The notes: generated by a model from the letters alone, not told the origin. A DNA stretch of 32,411 bases from Tenericutes bacterium RIFOXYA12_FULL_35_10 (GCA_001830045.1 MIDA01000083.1:1-32411); one strand, 5' to 3'; counted from the first letter of the stretch, positions 1 to 9,512 are shown. A program made the numbers and translations.

Positions 1-1
1 T

Positions 2-1612
2 GGCCAATGGGTATATGTCGTTGGTGGATTTCGACAAACTAATAGCGAATTATCAAAAAGTGTTTTGAAATTTGATAACGCATCCTTTGGCGATTTTAAA
101 GCGGAATTTTCATTAAATGTCCATGAAATGGCAGAAAATGGATATGTTGCATATCGCTTTGGACTTGATCATCAAAATGTTGATATCGATCAAGGTTACA
201 TGCTCAAATTAGATAATCAAGGGCATGTTCAACTACTAGAAAACGGTACAAAGATTGGTGAGTTCGATATCCAAGGTTTCGAATTAAATCAAGAATATCG
301 TTTGATTGTTGATGTTCAAGATTCAATGATTCGAATCTATATGAACGAAAGAACAATACCAGTTCTTTCAGTAATAGCGCAACAAGATATTTCAGGTTAT
401 ATGCAAATAACTTCAAGTTTTTCAGATTATTCAATAATTAGTCCTAATGTGTTTCATCAATCAATTAATTGGTTTATTGCACAAGGTAGTGTCACGGTGA
501 ATGATTCAAATGTTAATTTGAATCCTGCAAGCGCTAATCAGCCATATCATTATTCATACTTAATGAATCAAGGTGTGACAGATGTCTTGTTTGCTGCAAA
601 TGTTAAATTAGAAAAAATGAACATTGATCGTGCTCATTTTGGAATCACGATTGGTTCTACAGTTGGGAAACACCCGCTTTACAATGGGCTTTACATCGGT
701 ATAAATGATTTTGGTCAAATAGTTATAAAAGAAAACAATGAAGTTCTTGCTTATCATCAATTAGAAGATATCAATACACAAAGTTTTTATCTTGTTGTCG
801 CTGTTCAGAATCAGGAAATTAAGATATATATCAACGATGATACGACTCCTGTATTAACCTATATGGATGATCAAACAAGAGGAGGAGCTATCGGGTTTTA
901 CACTGAATCTGCTCAAGTTACACTTAATTATTTAGACATCATTGGATTAAACAATCAAGAAAATTATGAATTATTAGATGCATTCCAACAAAGAACGATT
1001 GATGCACCACCTATTCCCAATCCGTCAGTTAGTGATCAACTGGTTACAGAAGACATATACCTTGATTTAAATGATCAAGCTACACTCGGATTACTTAATC
1101 GCTATAATGGAACTTGGGAAATTGTTGATGGCACCCTTCGTGTAACATCTGGACAAAACAATTGGAATGCTGGTGCAACGATTGCAGCAGGTAAATTCAA
1201 GGATTTTGAATTATCTTACAGCATTAAAGTTGAACAAGGTGCATGGGGAGGACCCATTATTCGCAAAAATGGTTTCAATGACAGCCACGAAGCTTCGGGT
1301 TTATTAATGTATCAAAACGTGGGCGATGGAAGCATTGTTTTATATAGCACCATCGAATCTCGTCCTTTTAGTACAATCTTGCTTGATAGTGAAGGATTTG
1401 CACATGTCATAATCAAAGTTGTGGGTAACACTGTTGAAATCTCGATAGGAGACGGTGTTAGTTTTGAGACAGCTACATACGAATTAACTAATGCTGGAAG
1501 ACTTATCGGTGAACAGGGTTATATATCTTTCAACAGCGGAAACGCAACCACAATCTTCAAAGATATCAGTGTAAGAATTCTTGATGCTAATGGCTTATAT
1601 GTAAACGAATAA
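2..1612 (+). CDS. C-terminal part of a multi-module beta-sandwich (LamG-like) protein, cut by the window edge
   Basis: The reading frame is open from base 2 with no stop, so the gene starts upstream of the window; the TTG at 65 is only an internal codon. About 536 residues are visible. They form at least two related modules. The block near window codons 75-130 (LKLDNQGHVQLLENG, then IRIYMNERTIPVL) matches a second block near 225-290 (GINDFGQIVIKENN, then IKIYINDDTTPVL). A third module near 360-530 is rich in W/G and resembles concanavalin-A-like or 3-keto-disaccharide hydrolase (DUF1080-type) folds. No LPXTG motif or C-terminal membrane segment is visible. Such modules usually bind glycans next to a catalytic domain, so with glycosidases downstream a secreted carbohydrate-active protein is likely. 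The catalytic part, if any, lies outside the window. Confidence 0.7.
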   Translation, partial: GQWVYVVGGFRQTNSELSKSVLKFDNASFGDFKAEFSLNVHEMAENGYVAYRFGLDHQNVDIDQGYMLKLDNQGHVQLLENGTKIGEFDIQGFELNQEYRLIVDVQDSMIRIYMNERTIPVLSVIAQQDISGYMQITSSFSDYSIISPNVFHQSINWFIAQGSVTVNDSNVNLNPASANQPYHYSYLMNQGVTDVLFAANVKLEKMNIDRAHFGITIGSTVGKHPLYNGLYIGINDFGQIVIKENNEVLAYHQLEDINTQSFYLVVAVQNQEIKIYINDDTTPVLTYMDDQTRGGAIGFYTESAQVTLNYLDIIGLNNQENYELLDAFQQRTIDAPPIPNPSVSDQLVTEDIYLDLNDQATLGLLNRYNGTWEIVDGTLRVTSGQNNWNAGATIAAGKFKDFELSYSIKVEQGAWGGPIIRKNGFNDSHEASGLLMYQNVGDGSIVLYSTIESRPFSTILLDSEGFAHVIIKVVGNTVEISIGDGVSFETATYELTNAGRLIGEQGYISFNSGNATTIFKDISVRILDANGLYVNE

Positions 1613-1624
1613 ACATGTATTTCA

Positions 1625-1652
1625 ATATGAACAGGGGTTTCCCTGTTCATAT
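1625..1652 (+). terminator. Perfect 12-bp stem-loop after the lectin-like gene
   Basis: Arms 1625-1636 and 1641-1652 (ATATGAACAGGG / CCCTGTTCATAT) pair perfectly around a 4-nt loop, 12 nt after the stop. Only a weak T-rich stretch follows, so it may be a leaky terminator or mRNA processing/stability element between this gene and the downstream glycosidase genes. Confidence 0.6.
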
Positions 1653-1680
1653 CTATTTTCTAAGGGAGAATGAATAAAAC

Positions 1681-2910
1681 ATGATTGATGAAATTAGATT
1701 ATATATTAAAGAGGGATGGCTAAAGAGTGTCATTCATGCAAAAGAGGAAAACTCATTTTCTATGGCTTTACCACATCCCTATGTTCCACCATGCTATGAT
1801 GGTATCTTCAAAACATTGATTTACTGGGACACCTATTTTACAAATAAAGGTTTAATTCAAGATGGGTTTCTTGATCTAGCAATCCATAATGTTGAAAATA
1901 TTTTCTTTGCCATCGATCAATTAGGTTTTGTTCCAAATGGCTTAGCGAAAGATTTTTTCTCTAGGTCACAACCACCGTTACTAACATTGTGTGTAAAAGA
2001 TATTTTTGTTAAGACAAATGATTTAAAATGGCTTGATAAAGCTATTGGTTACGTGATTAAAGAATATGATTTTTGGATGAATCAACGCATAACTCCACTA
2101 GGACTTAATCGATACGGAAATCAAGCATCTGATGAAGAGTTAGCTGGCTTCTGGCTTTATGTTAAAAATCGGTTACAACTTGATGACGATGAAGTTGATC
2201 CAATAGAGAAAGGTTCACATTTTTTGTCTGAAGCAGAAAGTGGTTGGGATTTTACACCACGATTCAATCAACGATGCAATGATTATGCACCAGTTGATTT
2301 GAACTCAATACTTTATTTGAATGAAATCACCATTGCTCAATTTTGTGAAAAAACAAAGAGAAACACAAAAAAAGTATATTTTCTAAACCAATCAGTTAAA
2401 AGAAAAGCACTCATAAATCAGTATTTACTAAGAGAAGATGGTATTTATTTAGATTATAATTTTATTACAAAAAAACACTCTAATGTCATTAGCGCCGCAT
2501 CGTTTTTACCTTACTATGCAAGCATTGTTACAGAACAAATTGATAGCTCTGTTAAAATACTTTTACATGAATTGGAGCTTGTCCATGGATTGAGTGCTTG
2601 TATGAACTCAAATCACTCGTTGATTTACCAGTGGGATTATCCTAACATGTGGCCACCTCTAGTTTATTTTGCTTTTGAAGGATTGTCGGCATATGGCTAT
2701 TTAGATGACGCACAACGTATTGCACATAAGTATATTATGACAGTCAATCAATCGTTTAAAACAAGTTCTTCACTTTGGGAAAAGTACGATGCCCTTCTTG
2801 GAGATGTAGCAAAACACAATGAGTATCCGATGACCAAAATGTTGGGTTGGACAGCAGGTGTATATGTGCATTTGACTTCTATATTGAAAATAAGGAGTGA
2901 GGATCTATGA
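1681..2910 (+). CDS. GH37/MGH1-like (alpha/alpha)6 glycoside hydrolase
   Basis: A 409-residue protein with the hallmarks of the trehalase-like six-hairpin glycosidase clan. YWDTYF is at 48-53, AESGWDF around 185-191, QWDYPNMWPP at 317-326 (the trehalase signature-2 pattern) and EKYD at 367-370. In characterised GH37 enzymes the catalytic acid is the Asp of the GWD motif and the base is the Glu of the EKY motif; here these would be D190 and E367, both present. There is no signal peptide, so it acts in the cytoplasm. AAGGGAG at 1662-1668 supports the start. Its stop overlaps the next start (ATGA), so it is translationally coupled to the GH106-like enzyme and probably works on the same rhamnose-containing oligosaccharide rather than on trehalose. 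The exact substrate cannot be read from sequence. Confidence 0.8.
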   Translation: MIDEIRLYIKEGWLKSVIHAKEENSFSMALPHPYVPPCYDGIFKTLIYWDTYFTNKGLIQDGFLDLAIHNVENIFFAIDQLGFVPNGLAKDFFSRSQPPLLTLCVKDIFVKTNDLKWLDKAIGYVIKEYDFWMNQRITPLGLNRYGNQASDEELAGFWLYVKNRLQLDDDEVDPIEKGSHFLSEAESGWDFTPRFNQRCNDYAPVDLNSILYLNEITIAQFCEKTKRNTKKVYFLNQSVKRKALINQYLLREDGIYLDYNFITKKHSNVISAASFLPYYASIVTEQIDSSVKILLHELELVHGLSACMNSNHSLIYQWDYPNMWPPLVYFAFEGLSAYGYLDDAQRIAHKYIMTVNQSFKTSSSLWEKYDALLGDVAKHNEYPMTKMLGWTAGVYVHLTSILKIRSEDL

Positions 2911-5891
2911 TAAATACAGAAAATCAATATCATAATTTAGCATTTTGGGCTTGGAATGGCGATATGAATGATGAAGAGGTTATTGAACAGATTCAAGGTT
3001 TTTATCGTCAAGGATTTGGTGGCTTCTTTATTCATGCACGAGCGGGTTTAACCATCCCTTATATGGGTAAAACTTGGATGCACGCCTGTGACTTAGCCAT
3101 CCAAGAAGCGAAAAGACTAGGATTATCCGTCTGGTTATATGATGAGGATGGATGGCCAAGTGGTTTTGCTGGGGGCAAAGTCAATGCACTCGGCAAAGAC
3201 TATCACATCAAAAAATTAAACATTAGTTATTCAAAACAAGAAGAAGTCAAAGGGACTGTCATTGCTCAGTACAAGAAATCTACTTCTGGTTATCAGTCGT
3301 GTGATCAAAATCAAGATGCTGATATTACGATATACTATACTTCTGACGAACACTATGTGGATTTATTAAACCCACGTGTAGCTGATGCGTTCCTGCAGTA
3401 TACTCACGATCAATATTTTGATGCTTTTGGACAGTATTTTGGCAACACGATCAAGGCTATGTTTACAGATGAACCACAGGTATTTGGCCAAGGACTGGTT
3501 TGGTCAAATTACTTACCTGATGTTTTCTTTCAACTCCATAACTACCCGATTCAAACTGAACTTTATCAGTTGTTTTTTGATAACGAGTCAGGAAAAAAAT
3601 TTCGCCATGACTATTTCCAAACAGTAAACTACGCGTTTTATCATCATTACACAAAACCTTTAGCAGATTGGTGCGAATCACATCATATATCTTTAACAGG
3701 ACATTTTTCTGCTGAAGATGGTTTATGTGATCAATCTGCATGTAATGGTGGCGTTATGTCTATGTATCCGTTGATGCAAATTCCAGCCATTGATTTTTTA
3801 GGCCGAAGATTACCATCGATTGTTTTACTCAAGCAAATAGAAAGCATTAAAAACCAGTTTGACAAACCTTTTATTTTAAGTGAAACATTTGGATGTTCTG
3901 GATGGTCTACCACGTTTAGTCAATTTGCATGGTTGTGGTCTTATCAAGCTGCTCACGGTATCAATTTAGCATGTCTGCATATCTCAACATTTTCAATCAA
4001 AGGTATTCGTAAACGCGATTATCCAGCATTCTTTTCATATCAAGAACCTTGGTGGCATCAGTTTCATCATCTATCATCATGGATGAACCGATTAAATCAA
4101 TTAATGTCAGTGGGAAAAAAGAAACCTAAAGTTCTTGTTCTTAACCCAATATCTTCAATTTGGTCTTTATCTTATTTAAGTGATGATCAAAGACATATAT
4201 CGAATCAATATAGATTACTGCTAGAAAATCTGAATGATTTTCAAATTGATTTTGATATTCTAGATGAATCTTTAATCGAAGAATATTGCGTAATCCTCAA
4301 CAATCAGATTTATGTGAATCATAAGCCTTATGAAATGCTTATCGTCCCTGAAACTATCAATATTGAAACACATACCTTGAAATTGCTGATGGAGTATAAT
4401 CGAGAACAAGGGCATGTTGTATATACGAATAAATTACCGAAGTATGTATCTGGAATCAGCGATGATTCACTGCAGCAAACAATCAAATCTCATCGTTCTC
4501 CAATTGTGATGAACCGAAAAGGTCTGTGGCATAAATTTTTCGAAAATATGTCATTTAAAAAACCAATCTCATTTGTTTCAAGATATGATCATTCTCCTGT
4601 TTCAGAACTTGAGGTTAGTTTAGTTGAATCAGAGAATAGTGCACATTGTTTGGTATTGAACAAATCGACAAACTCAAAAAAACAGCTGCTTTGTATCATG
4701 AATGAACCTTACAAAGCAGTATCGATGATTTCTATTGAATCTAACAAAATTACACCAATTCAGATAACACACTCGAAAAACAAGAATTATTTTGAGATTG
4801 AAATCAATCCGATGGAAACGTTAGTTTTTAAATTATCAACACAAGTTGACAATAGTGCATTGTTGAAAAAACAAACAATCGTTGAAGACATTGTACAAGT
4901 GGAAGTGTCTAGAGCTACTCCCAATTCGCTATTGCTTGATCGATGCTCTTACAGTGTTGAAAACGGACCATTTGAAGCTATCGAACCTGTCATCAAAGTG
5001 CTTGATAAAGTATATGCGATTGCCCATAAAAACCAAAGAAATACATCACTCATAGTGAGATACTCTTTTGACACCCAGTATCTCATTGAAAATGCTGAAA
5101 TACATATTGAGAGTGAGAGTGCAAAAGATATCTTCTTTAACGGCATAAACATCAGAAATGAAGCCCAAGGTTGGTACATCGATAAAGCTATTCACAGTTA
5201 TCCTATATCTAACCTCATATGTGAAGGAACGAATTATTTGGATGTACATTATGAAATTCCATTTCGCAAGGAATCATTCCGCATTGAAGACGTTTATGAA
5301 ACCGAACGCAATCGATTTTATCATCCAGTTGATATAGAAAATGTCTATGTAACAGGGGATTTTAATGTCAACTACATACAAGGACTTATAGAAAAAAGTT
5401 CATATTACACATTATCCGATGGTCATTTTGAATTAGGAAGGACTACAAATCTCACTTTTGATTCAGATTTAACTAGACAAGGTTTGTGGTTTTATAGAGG
5501 AAACATTGAGATGACATTTGATGTACTTTATGAGTCTGAATCTGAAGTCATATTGAAGATTGATGATCTTAAAGCACCCGTTGTCGAAGTCTTTTCAGAC
5601 AATGAACTTATTGGGGCTATCTATGTATCACCCTATCAGTTAGACATAACATCTTACCTTAAACAAGGTCATAACCAAATAACTCTTCGAGTGATCAGTT
5701 CAAATCGAAACTTACTAGGTCCACACCATCACTATAAAGGTGAACCTAATTTTGTTGGGGTAAGTACATTCAAAGGCCAGTATGGATTCGAGGATTTTAT
5801 AAATTATGATGCTCAGCCAATCACATGGGTAGAATCTTATAGTTTCATTGAATTTGGACTAAAATCAATCAAAATAATAAAAAATACCTAG
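2907..5891 (+). CDS. GH106-like alpha-L-rhamnosidase
   Basis: A 994-residue protein whose N-terminal half has the TIM-barrel features of GH106 and related glycosidases: FWAWNGDM near 13-20, GGFFIHARAGL at 38-48, LYDEDGWPSGFAGG at 77-90, FTDEP at 186-190 and SETFG at 325-329. The C-terminal part (about 680-990) is beta-rich. The FYRGNIEM region near 870 resembles the galactose-binding-like domains attached to these enzymes. E189 and E326 are in conserved-looking motifs and are candidate catalytic acids, but I cannot assign roles. There is no signal peptide, implying hydrolysis of imported oligosaccharides. GH106 members release L-rhamnose, which fits rhaA, rhaD and rhaB just downstream. It overlaps the preceding gene by 4 nt. 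A GH2-like activity remains possible. Confidence 0.8.
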   Translation: MINTENQYHNLAFWAWNGDMNDEEVIEQIQGFYRQGFGGFFIHARAGLTIPYMGKTWMHACDLAIQEAKRLGLSVWLYDEDGWPSGFAGGKVNALGKDYHIKKLNISYSKQEEVKGTVIAQYKKSTSGYQSCDQNQDADITIYYTSDEHYVDLLNPRVADAFLQYTHDQYFDAFGQYFGNTIKAMFTDEPQVFGQGLVWSNYLPDVFFQLHNYPIQTELYQLFFDNESGKKFRHDYFQTVNYAFYHHYTKPLADWCESHHISLTGHFSAEDGLCDQSACNGGVMSMYPLMQIPAIDFLGRRLPSIVLLKQIESIKNQFDKPFILSETFGCSGWSTTFSQFAWLWSYQAAHGINLACLHISTFSIKGIRKRDYPAFFSYQEPWWHQFHHLSSWMNRLNQLMSVGKKKPKVLVLNPISSIWSLSYLSDDQRHISNQYRLLLENLNDFQIDFDILDESLIEEYCVILNNQIYVNHKPYEMLIVPETINIETHTLKLLMEYNREQGHVVYTNKLPKYVSGISDDSLQQTIKSHRSPIVMNRKGLWHKFFENMSFKKPISFVSRYDHSPVSELEVSLVESENSAHCLVLNKSTNSKKQLLCIMNEPYKAVSMISIESNKITPIQITHSKNKNYFEIEINPMETLVFKLSTQVDNSALLKKQTIVEDIVQVEVSRATPNSLLLDRCSYSVENGPFEAIEPVIKVLDKVYAIAHKNQRNTSLIVRYSFDTQYLIENAEIHIESESAKDIFFNGINIRNEAQGWYIDKAIHSYPISNLICEGTNYLDVHYEIPFRKESFRIEDVYETERNRFYHPVDIENVYVTGDFNVNYIQGLIEKSSYYTLSDGHFELGRTTNLTFDSDLTRQGLWFYRGNIEMTFDVLYESESEVILKIDDLKAPVVEVFSDNELIGAIYVSPYQLDITSYLKQGHNQITLRVISSNRNLLGPHHHYKGEPNFVGVSTFKGQYGFEDFINYDAQPITWVESYSFIEFGLKSIKIIKNT

Positions 5892-5897
5892 TATAGA

Positions 5898-5927
5898 ATG
5901 TCATTAATGATATAATTTTTTTGGTGA
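5898..5927 (+). promoter_or_regulatory. Extended -10 promoter with palindrome before the LacI-type gene
   Basis: TGATATAAT at 5908-5916 is an exact extended -10 element (TGnTATAAT) with no convincing -35. The perfect 10-bp palindrome TCATTAATGA (5901-5910) runs into it, flanked by symmetric AT pairs. GGTGA at 5923-5927 is the only ribosome site, very close to the ATG at 5932. Initiation 6-8 nt after the -10 would leave a leader of about 10 nt. The palindrome is a candidate autoregulatory operator. Confidence 0.5.
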
Positions 5928-5931
5928 TGTT

Positions 5932-6954
5932 ATGAAAGCGACAAGAAAAGACGTAGCTCAAAGAGCTGGTGTCAGTGAACAGACAGTCTCTTATATTTTA
6001 AATAAAAGTCGAAAATTCTCTCAAGATGTTGAAGCGAGAGTTCACAATGCAGTTAAGGAACTTAATTATGTACCAAACATGACAGCAAAGAGTTTAGTTA
6101 CAAACAAAAATTATAGTGTCAGTGTTATTGTACATGATATTTCCAATCCGATTTTCAACGAGATAATGGTAGGTTTTCAAGAAGCAGCGCACGAACACGA
6201 TTATTTTGTTACTTTATGTGATGCACATCATGAAATTGATAAGTATGTTTCTAATTTAATTGCAAGAAATACCGAAGGTGTATTCATTTATGTTTTAGCT
6301 GCGTATGACGATATTTCGTTCTTAGAAAGATTTATAGATTGTGATGTAAAGATCGTCTTAGGTGGTAATATAGCCATTAATAAAAAGAAGATCAGTAAGC
6401 ACGTTTCAATCATTGATGCTGATCATATTGATGGTATGCACCAAATTATCGACTATTTAGCTGATCTTGGACATGAAGATATCGTATATCTATCAGGTAT
6501 TGACATTCATTCAAAGTTAGACCATAGATATCATGCATTTCACGATTACTATGAAAAAGTATTTAAACGAAAAGCTCAAGTAATTGAAAATATTGCTCCA
6601 TTCGATACAACACCAGAATCTGGGTATTTTCTAGCTAAAAAATTGATAGAAAGCAACAAACCTTTCACTGCCTTGGTAACAACAAATGATCTGATGGCAT
6701 ATGGTGTTATCGAATATTTAAATGAACACGGAATTCAAGTTCCAAATGATGTTTCAGTAATTGGTATTGATGACTTGAAGTTCTCAAAATATTACAATCC
6801 TAAACTTACTAGTCTCGGATTTGATAAAAAAATGTATGGAAAAGTTGTATTTGAACAACTCTATTCGATGATTCATCTTTTATCAGATGTTAAAGATGTT
6901 AGGATTCAAACAACATTGATCAAACGCGAATCATGCAAAAAAATAAGCACCTAA
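5932..6954 (+). CDS. LacI/GalR-family regulator of the rhamnoside locus
   Basis: A 340-residue LacI-family protein. The helix-turn-helix is at about 3-24 (RKDVAQRAGVSEQTVSYILN), followed by the hinge (YVPNMTAKSL) and a periplasmic-binding-protein-like effector domain from about residue 60, with the typical NPIF, TTNDLMAYG and VSVIGIDD segments. It lies between the two glycosidase genes and rhaA-rhaD-rhaB on the same strand, so it probably controls this locus in response to a rhamnose-related sugar. That differs from the AraC-type RhaS/RhaR of E. coli. It appears to have its own extended -10 promoter with a palindrome, suggesting autoregulation. The effector is inferred from context only. Confidence 0.85.
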   Translation: MKATRKDVAQRAGVSEQTVSYILNKSRKFSQDVEARVHNAVKELNYVPNMTAKSLVTNKNYSVSVIVHDISNPIFNEIMVGFQEAAHEHDYFVTLCDAHHEIDKYVSNLIARNTEGVFIYVLAAYDDISFLERFIDCDVKIVLGGNIAINKKKISKHVSIIDADHIDGMHQIIDYLADLGHEDIVYLSGIDIHSKLDHRYHAFHDYYEKVFKRKAQVIENIAPFDTTPESGYFLAKKLIESNKPFTALVTTNDLMAYGVIEYLNEHGIQVPNDVSVIGIDDLKFSKYYNPKLTSLGFDKKMYGKVVFEQLYSMIHLLSDVKDVRIQTTLIKRESCKKIST

Positions 6955-6969
6955 TAAGGTGTATTATTT
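6948..6969 (+). terminator. Weak stem-loop at the LacI-type stop codon
   Basis: CACCT (6948-6952) and AGGTG (6957-6961) pair around AATA across the stop codon and are followed by TATTATTTT. The stem is only 5 bp, so partial termination before rhaA at most. Confidence 0.3.
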
Positions 6970-7008
6970 TGAACAAAAAATACTACACGAGTAGCAATAG
7001 GAGATATT

Positions 7009-8247
7009 ATGACGACAATAAAAAGGAATTATGAAGTTGCACGAGAAATATATAGGACTTATGGAGTTGACACTGATTTGGTCATTGAAAAAATAAAAAT
7101 GATTCCACTATCAATCCATTGTTGGCAATTAGATGATATCCGTGGTTTCGAAGGAAAAAAATATGACTTATCAGGTGGTATTGCGGTTACAGGTGAATAT
7201 CCCAAGATCAATTACTCTTTAGACGCTTATAGGAACGACATGGCAAAAATCTTAAAACTAATACCTGGCAAGAAAAAACTCAATTTGCACGCCATTTATT
7301 TAGATGCTGGAAATGAGATGGTTGATCGGGATCAAATTAAACCAGAACATTTTAAATCATGGGTTACATTTGCTAAAGAAAATAACATTGGGATTGATTT
7401 CAATCCGACTTGTTTTTCTCATCCGATGAGTCAACAAGGACAAACGCTCTCCTCAAGTGATGACTCTATTAGAAATTTTTGGATTAACCATATTAAACAA
7501 TCAAGAAAAATTGGAGAATATTTTGGAAAAGAGTTAGGTATACGGTGTATCACTAATATCTGGATTCCGGATGGGAGTAAAGAAGTTCCTGTTGATCAAC
7601 TTGGTCCACGGAAACGTCTTGAACAAAGTCTTGATGAAATATTTAGTGATCAGGTGAATCCACTTTATAACATGGATGCACTTGAATCAAAACTTTTTGG
7701 TATTGGTACAGAGAGTTATGTGGTGGGTAGTCATGAGTTTTACACGAATTATGTAGCAAAAAAAGGACATTCAATGATTTGTCTCGATGCCGGACACTTT
7801 CATCCTACTGAAACTATAAGTCAAAAGATTACAGCATATTTAGCTTTACAAGATGAACTACTGATACATGTCAGTCGACCAGTAAGATGGGATAGCGATC
7901 ATGTTGTTTTGTTTGATGATGAAACGAAAGCTATTATGCATGAGATTGTTAGATCTGATGCGCTTGATCGTGTTCATTTAGCCTTAGATTTTTTTGATGG
8001 AAGTATCAATCGTTTTGTTGCTACAGTTTTAGGTGCAAGAAATGCATTAAAATCATTGCTATTCGCGATGCTTGAACCTACTCGTCTTTTGAAAGAACTT
8101 GAATCAACTGGAAAAACGACAGAACGACTTGTTCTCATTGAAGAATTAAAAACATTACCATTTGGATTTATATGGGATAAGCTATGTGATGATTATGGCA
8201 TTAATCCCAAAGATTTTCTTGGAGAAATACATACAATTAGGAAGTGA
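7009..8247 (+). CDS. rhaA: L-rhamnose isomerase
   Basis: A 412-residue enzyme that converts L-rhamnose to L-rhamnulose, the first step of rhamnose catabolism. It is close to the usual 410-420 residues. Metal and active-site residues known from E. coli RhaA appear in matching contexts: E235 in GTESYVVGSHEFY, D260 in CLDAGHFHP, H287 in LLIHVSRPVRWD, D295/D297 in WDSDH, and D327 in ALDFFDGSINR. AGGAG at 6999-7003 supports the ATG at 7009. Its stop is 7 nt before rhaD, so the three catabolic genes form one transcription unit. Identification is secure. Confidence 0.95.
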   Translation: MTTIKRNYEVAREIYRTYGVDTDLVIEKIKMIPLSIHCWQLDDIRGFEGKKYDLSGGIAVTGEYPKINYSLDAYRNDMAKILKLIPGKKKLNLHAIYLDAGNEMVDRDQIKPEHFKSWVTFAKENNIGIDFNPTCFSHPMSQQGQTLSSSDDSIRNFWINHIKQSRKIGEYFGKELGIRCITNIWIPDGSKEVPVDQLGPRKRLEQSLDEIFSDQVNPLYNMDALESKLFGIGTESYVVGSHEFYTNYVAKKGHSMICLDAGHFHPTETISQKITAYLALQDELLIHVSRPVRWDSDHVVLFDDETKAIMHEIVRSDALDRVHLALDFFDGSINRFVATVLGARNALKSLLFAMLEPTRLLKELESTGKTTERLVLIEELKTLPFGFIWDKLCDDYGINPKDFLGEIHTIRK

Positions 8248-8254
8248 TGACCTT

Positions 8255-9508
8255 ATGAAATTTCTTGAATATAGTTTTGCAAAACAAATAGCATTAACCA
8301 TGGATAGAATTTATCAAAACGGATTAACCACCACATCTGGTGGGAATATATCTGTTTGTGATAAGCATGGAAATATTTTTATATCTCCAAGTGGCGTAGA
8401 TAAAGGAAAACTTGAAGAACAAGATATAATGAAAATTAGTCCAAACGGACAAATCATAGGTAAACACAAGCCCAGTGTTGAATTTCCATTTCATCAACAT
8501 ATTTATCAAGTTAGATCAGACATTAAGGCTATAGTCCATGCTCATCCACCTGGACTGGTTGCATTGAGTGCAGCGCGAAAGAATCCGATGACTCACTTGA
8601 TTGGCGCTGTAAAGAATCTTATTCCACATACAACCTTTGCACCCTACGCTTTGCCTGGAAGTAAGGATTTAGGAGAGAACATCGCTAATGAATTTATGAA
8701 GGGATTCAACGTTGTTTTAATGGAAAACCATGGTATTGTCATTGGAGCAAAAAATCTACAAGAAGCTTTTTTAATCATGGAAGTTTTAGAGCACTATGTT
8801 CTAACAGAAATCAAAGCATTGTCTGTTAAGTCTCAGTTTACTCAGTTTCCTGAGTTTCACTATAAACCATATGCTTTAAAGCATTATGAAGAAAAATCTG
8901 TGATATCAAAAGATATCATGGATGAGTTTATCTATTTAGTTAAAAGGGCATATCGATTGAAGTTGATTTCCGGTTATTATGGCGTCTTTAGTTTGAGAGT
9001 ATCTGAACATGCTTTCTTAATAACACCTCATCAGATGGATTTAAATGATATCGATATCAATGATCTCGTTCTTGTTAATAACGGTAAAGTACCTTATGGT
9101 AAATATCCTGATCAAGCATGGACAATGCATGCTGATATTTATGATAAAAATAAAGATATAAATGCTCTTATTCAAACAGCGAGTATACATTCAATGGTAT
9201 ACACGATTACAACAAACTCTTTTGACACGCGGATTATACCTGAGGGGTATATTATGTTAAAAGAGATAAGAAAATGCCTCCCAGAATCATATTTAGATAT
9301 TATTGATATATCAAAACAAAGACCTGTTACATTAGTACAAAATAATTTTGTTTTGGTTGCAGGAAAAACTCTTTTTCAAGCCTTCGACCGTCTTGAGGTT
9401 CTAGAATTTGGTGCAAATTCACTTCTGATGGCTTCTCAATATGAACACATTTTCCAAATAAATGATGATGAAATTAAACTGATAGATAATTCTTTTAATG
9501 CATGGTGA
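8255..9508 (+). CDS. rhaD: Tandem-domain class II aldolase, rhamnulose-1-phosphate aldolase
   Basis: I start it at ATG 8255 (417 residues), just after AGGAAG at 8239-8244. The longer frame from 8162 would run 86 nt inside rhaA. Residues 1-205 are a full class II aldolase/adducin domain: SGGNIS at 28-33, SPSGVD at 44-49, E76, H95 and H97 (VHAHPPG) and H159 (ENHG). These correspond to the catalytic Glu and three zinc His of fuculose-phosphate aldolase (E73, H92, H94, H155). Residues about 225-417 repeat the fold: SGYYGVFSLRV, then VNNG, then an ALIQTASIHSM block, then VQNNFVLVAGKTLFQAF. The Glu, the paired His and the third His are all replaced. It should cleave rhamnulose-1-phosphate to dihydroxyacetone phosphate and lactaldehyde using only domain 1. 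Ordinary RhaD/FucA proteins are 215-275 residues, so this is a fusion or duplication. Confidence 0.88.
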   Translation: MKFLEYSFAKQIALTMDRIYQNGLTTTSGGNISVCDKHGNIFISPSGVDKGKLEEQDIMKISPNGQIIGKHKPSVEFPFHQHIYQVRSDIKAIVHAHPPGLVALSAARKNPMTHLIGAVKNLIPHTTFAPYALPGSKDLGENIANEFMKGFNVVLMENHGIVIGAKNLQEAFLIMEVLEHYVLTEIKALSVKSQFTQFPEFHYKPYALKHYEEKSVISKDIMDEFIYLVKRAYRLKLISGYYGVFSLRVSEHAFLITPHQMDLNDIDINDLVLVNNGKVPYGKYPDQAWTMHADIYDKNKDINALIQTASIHSMVYTITTNSFDTRIIPEGYIMLKEIRKCLPESYLDIIDISKQRPVTLVQNNFVLVAGKTLFQAFDRLEVLEFGANSLLMASQYEHIFQINDDEIKLIDNSFNAW

Positions 9509-9512
9509 TTAT

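Noticed and set aside
3463-3741. 92-codon - strand frame inside the GH106-like gene
   Set aside because: Antisense shadow of conserved enzyme motifs.
8162-8254. Longer RhaD start at 8162
   Set aside because: It adds 31 residues wholly inside rhaA with no ribosome site, while ATG 8255 has AGGAAG and matches the family N-terminus.
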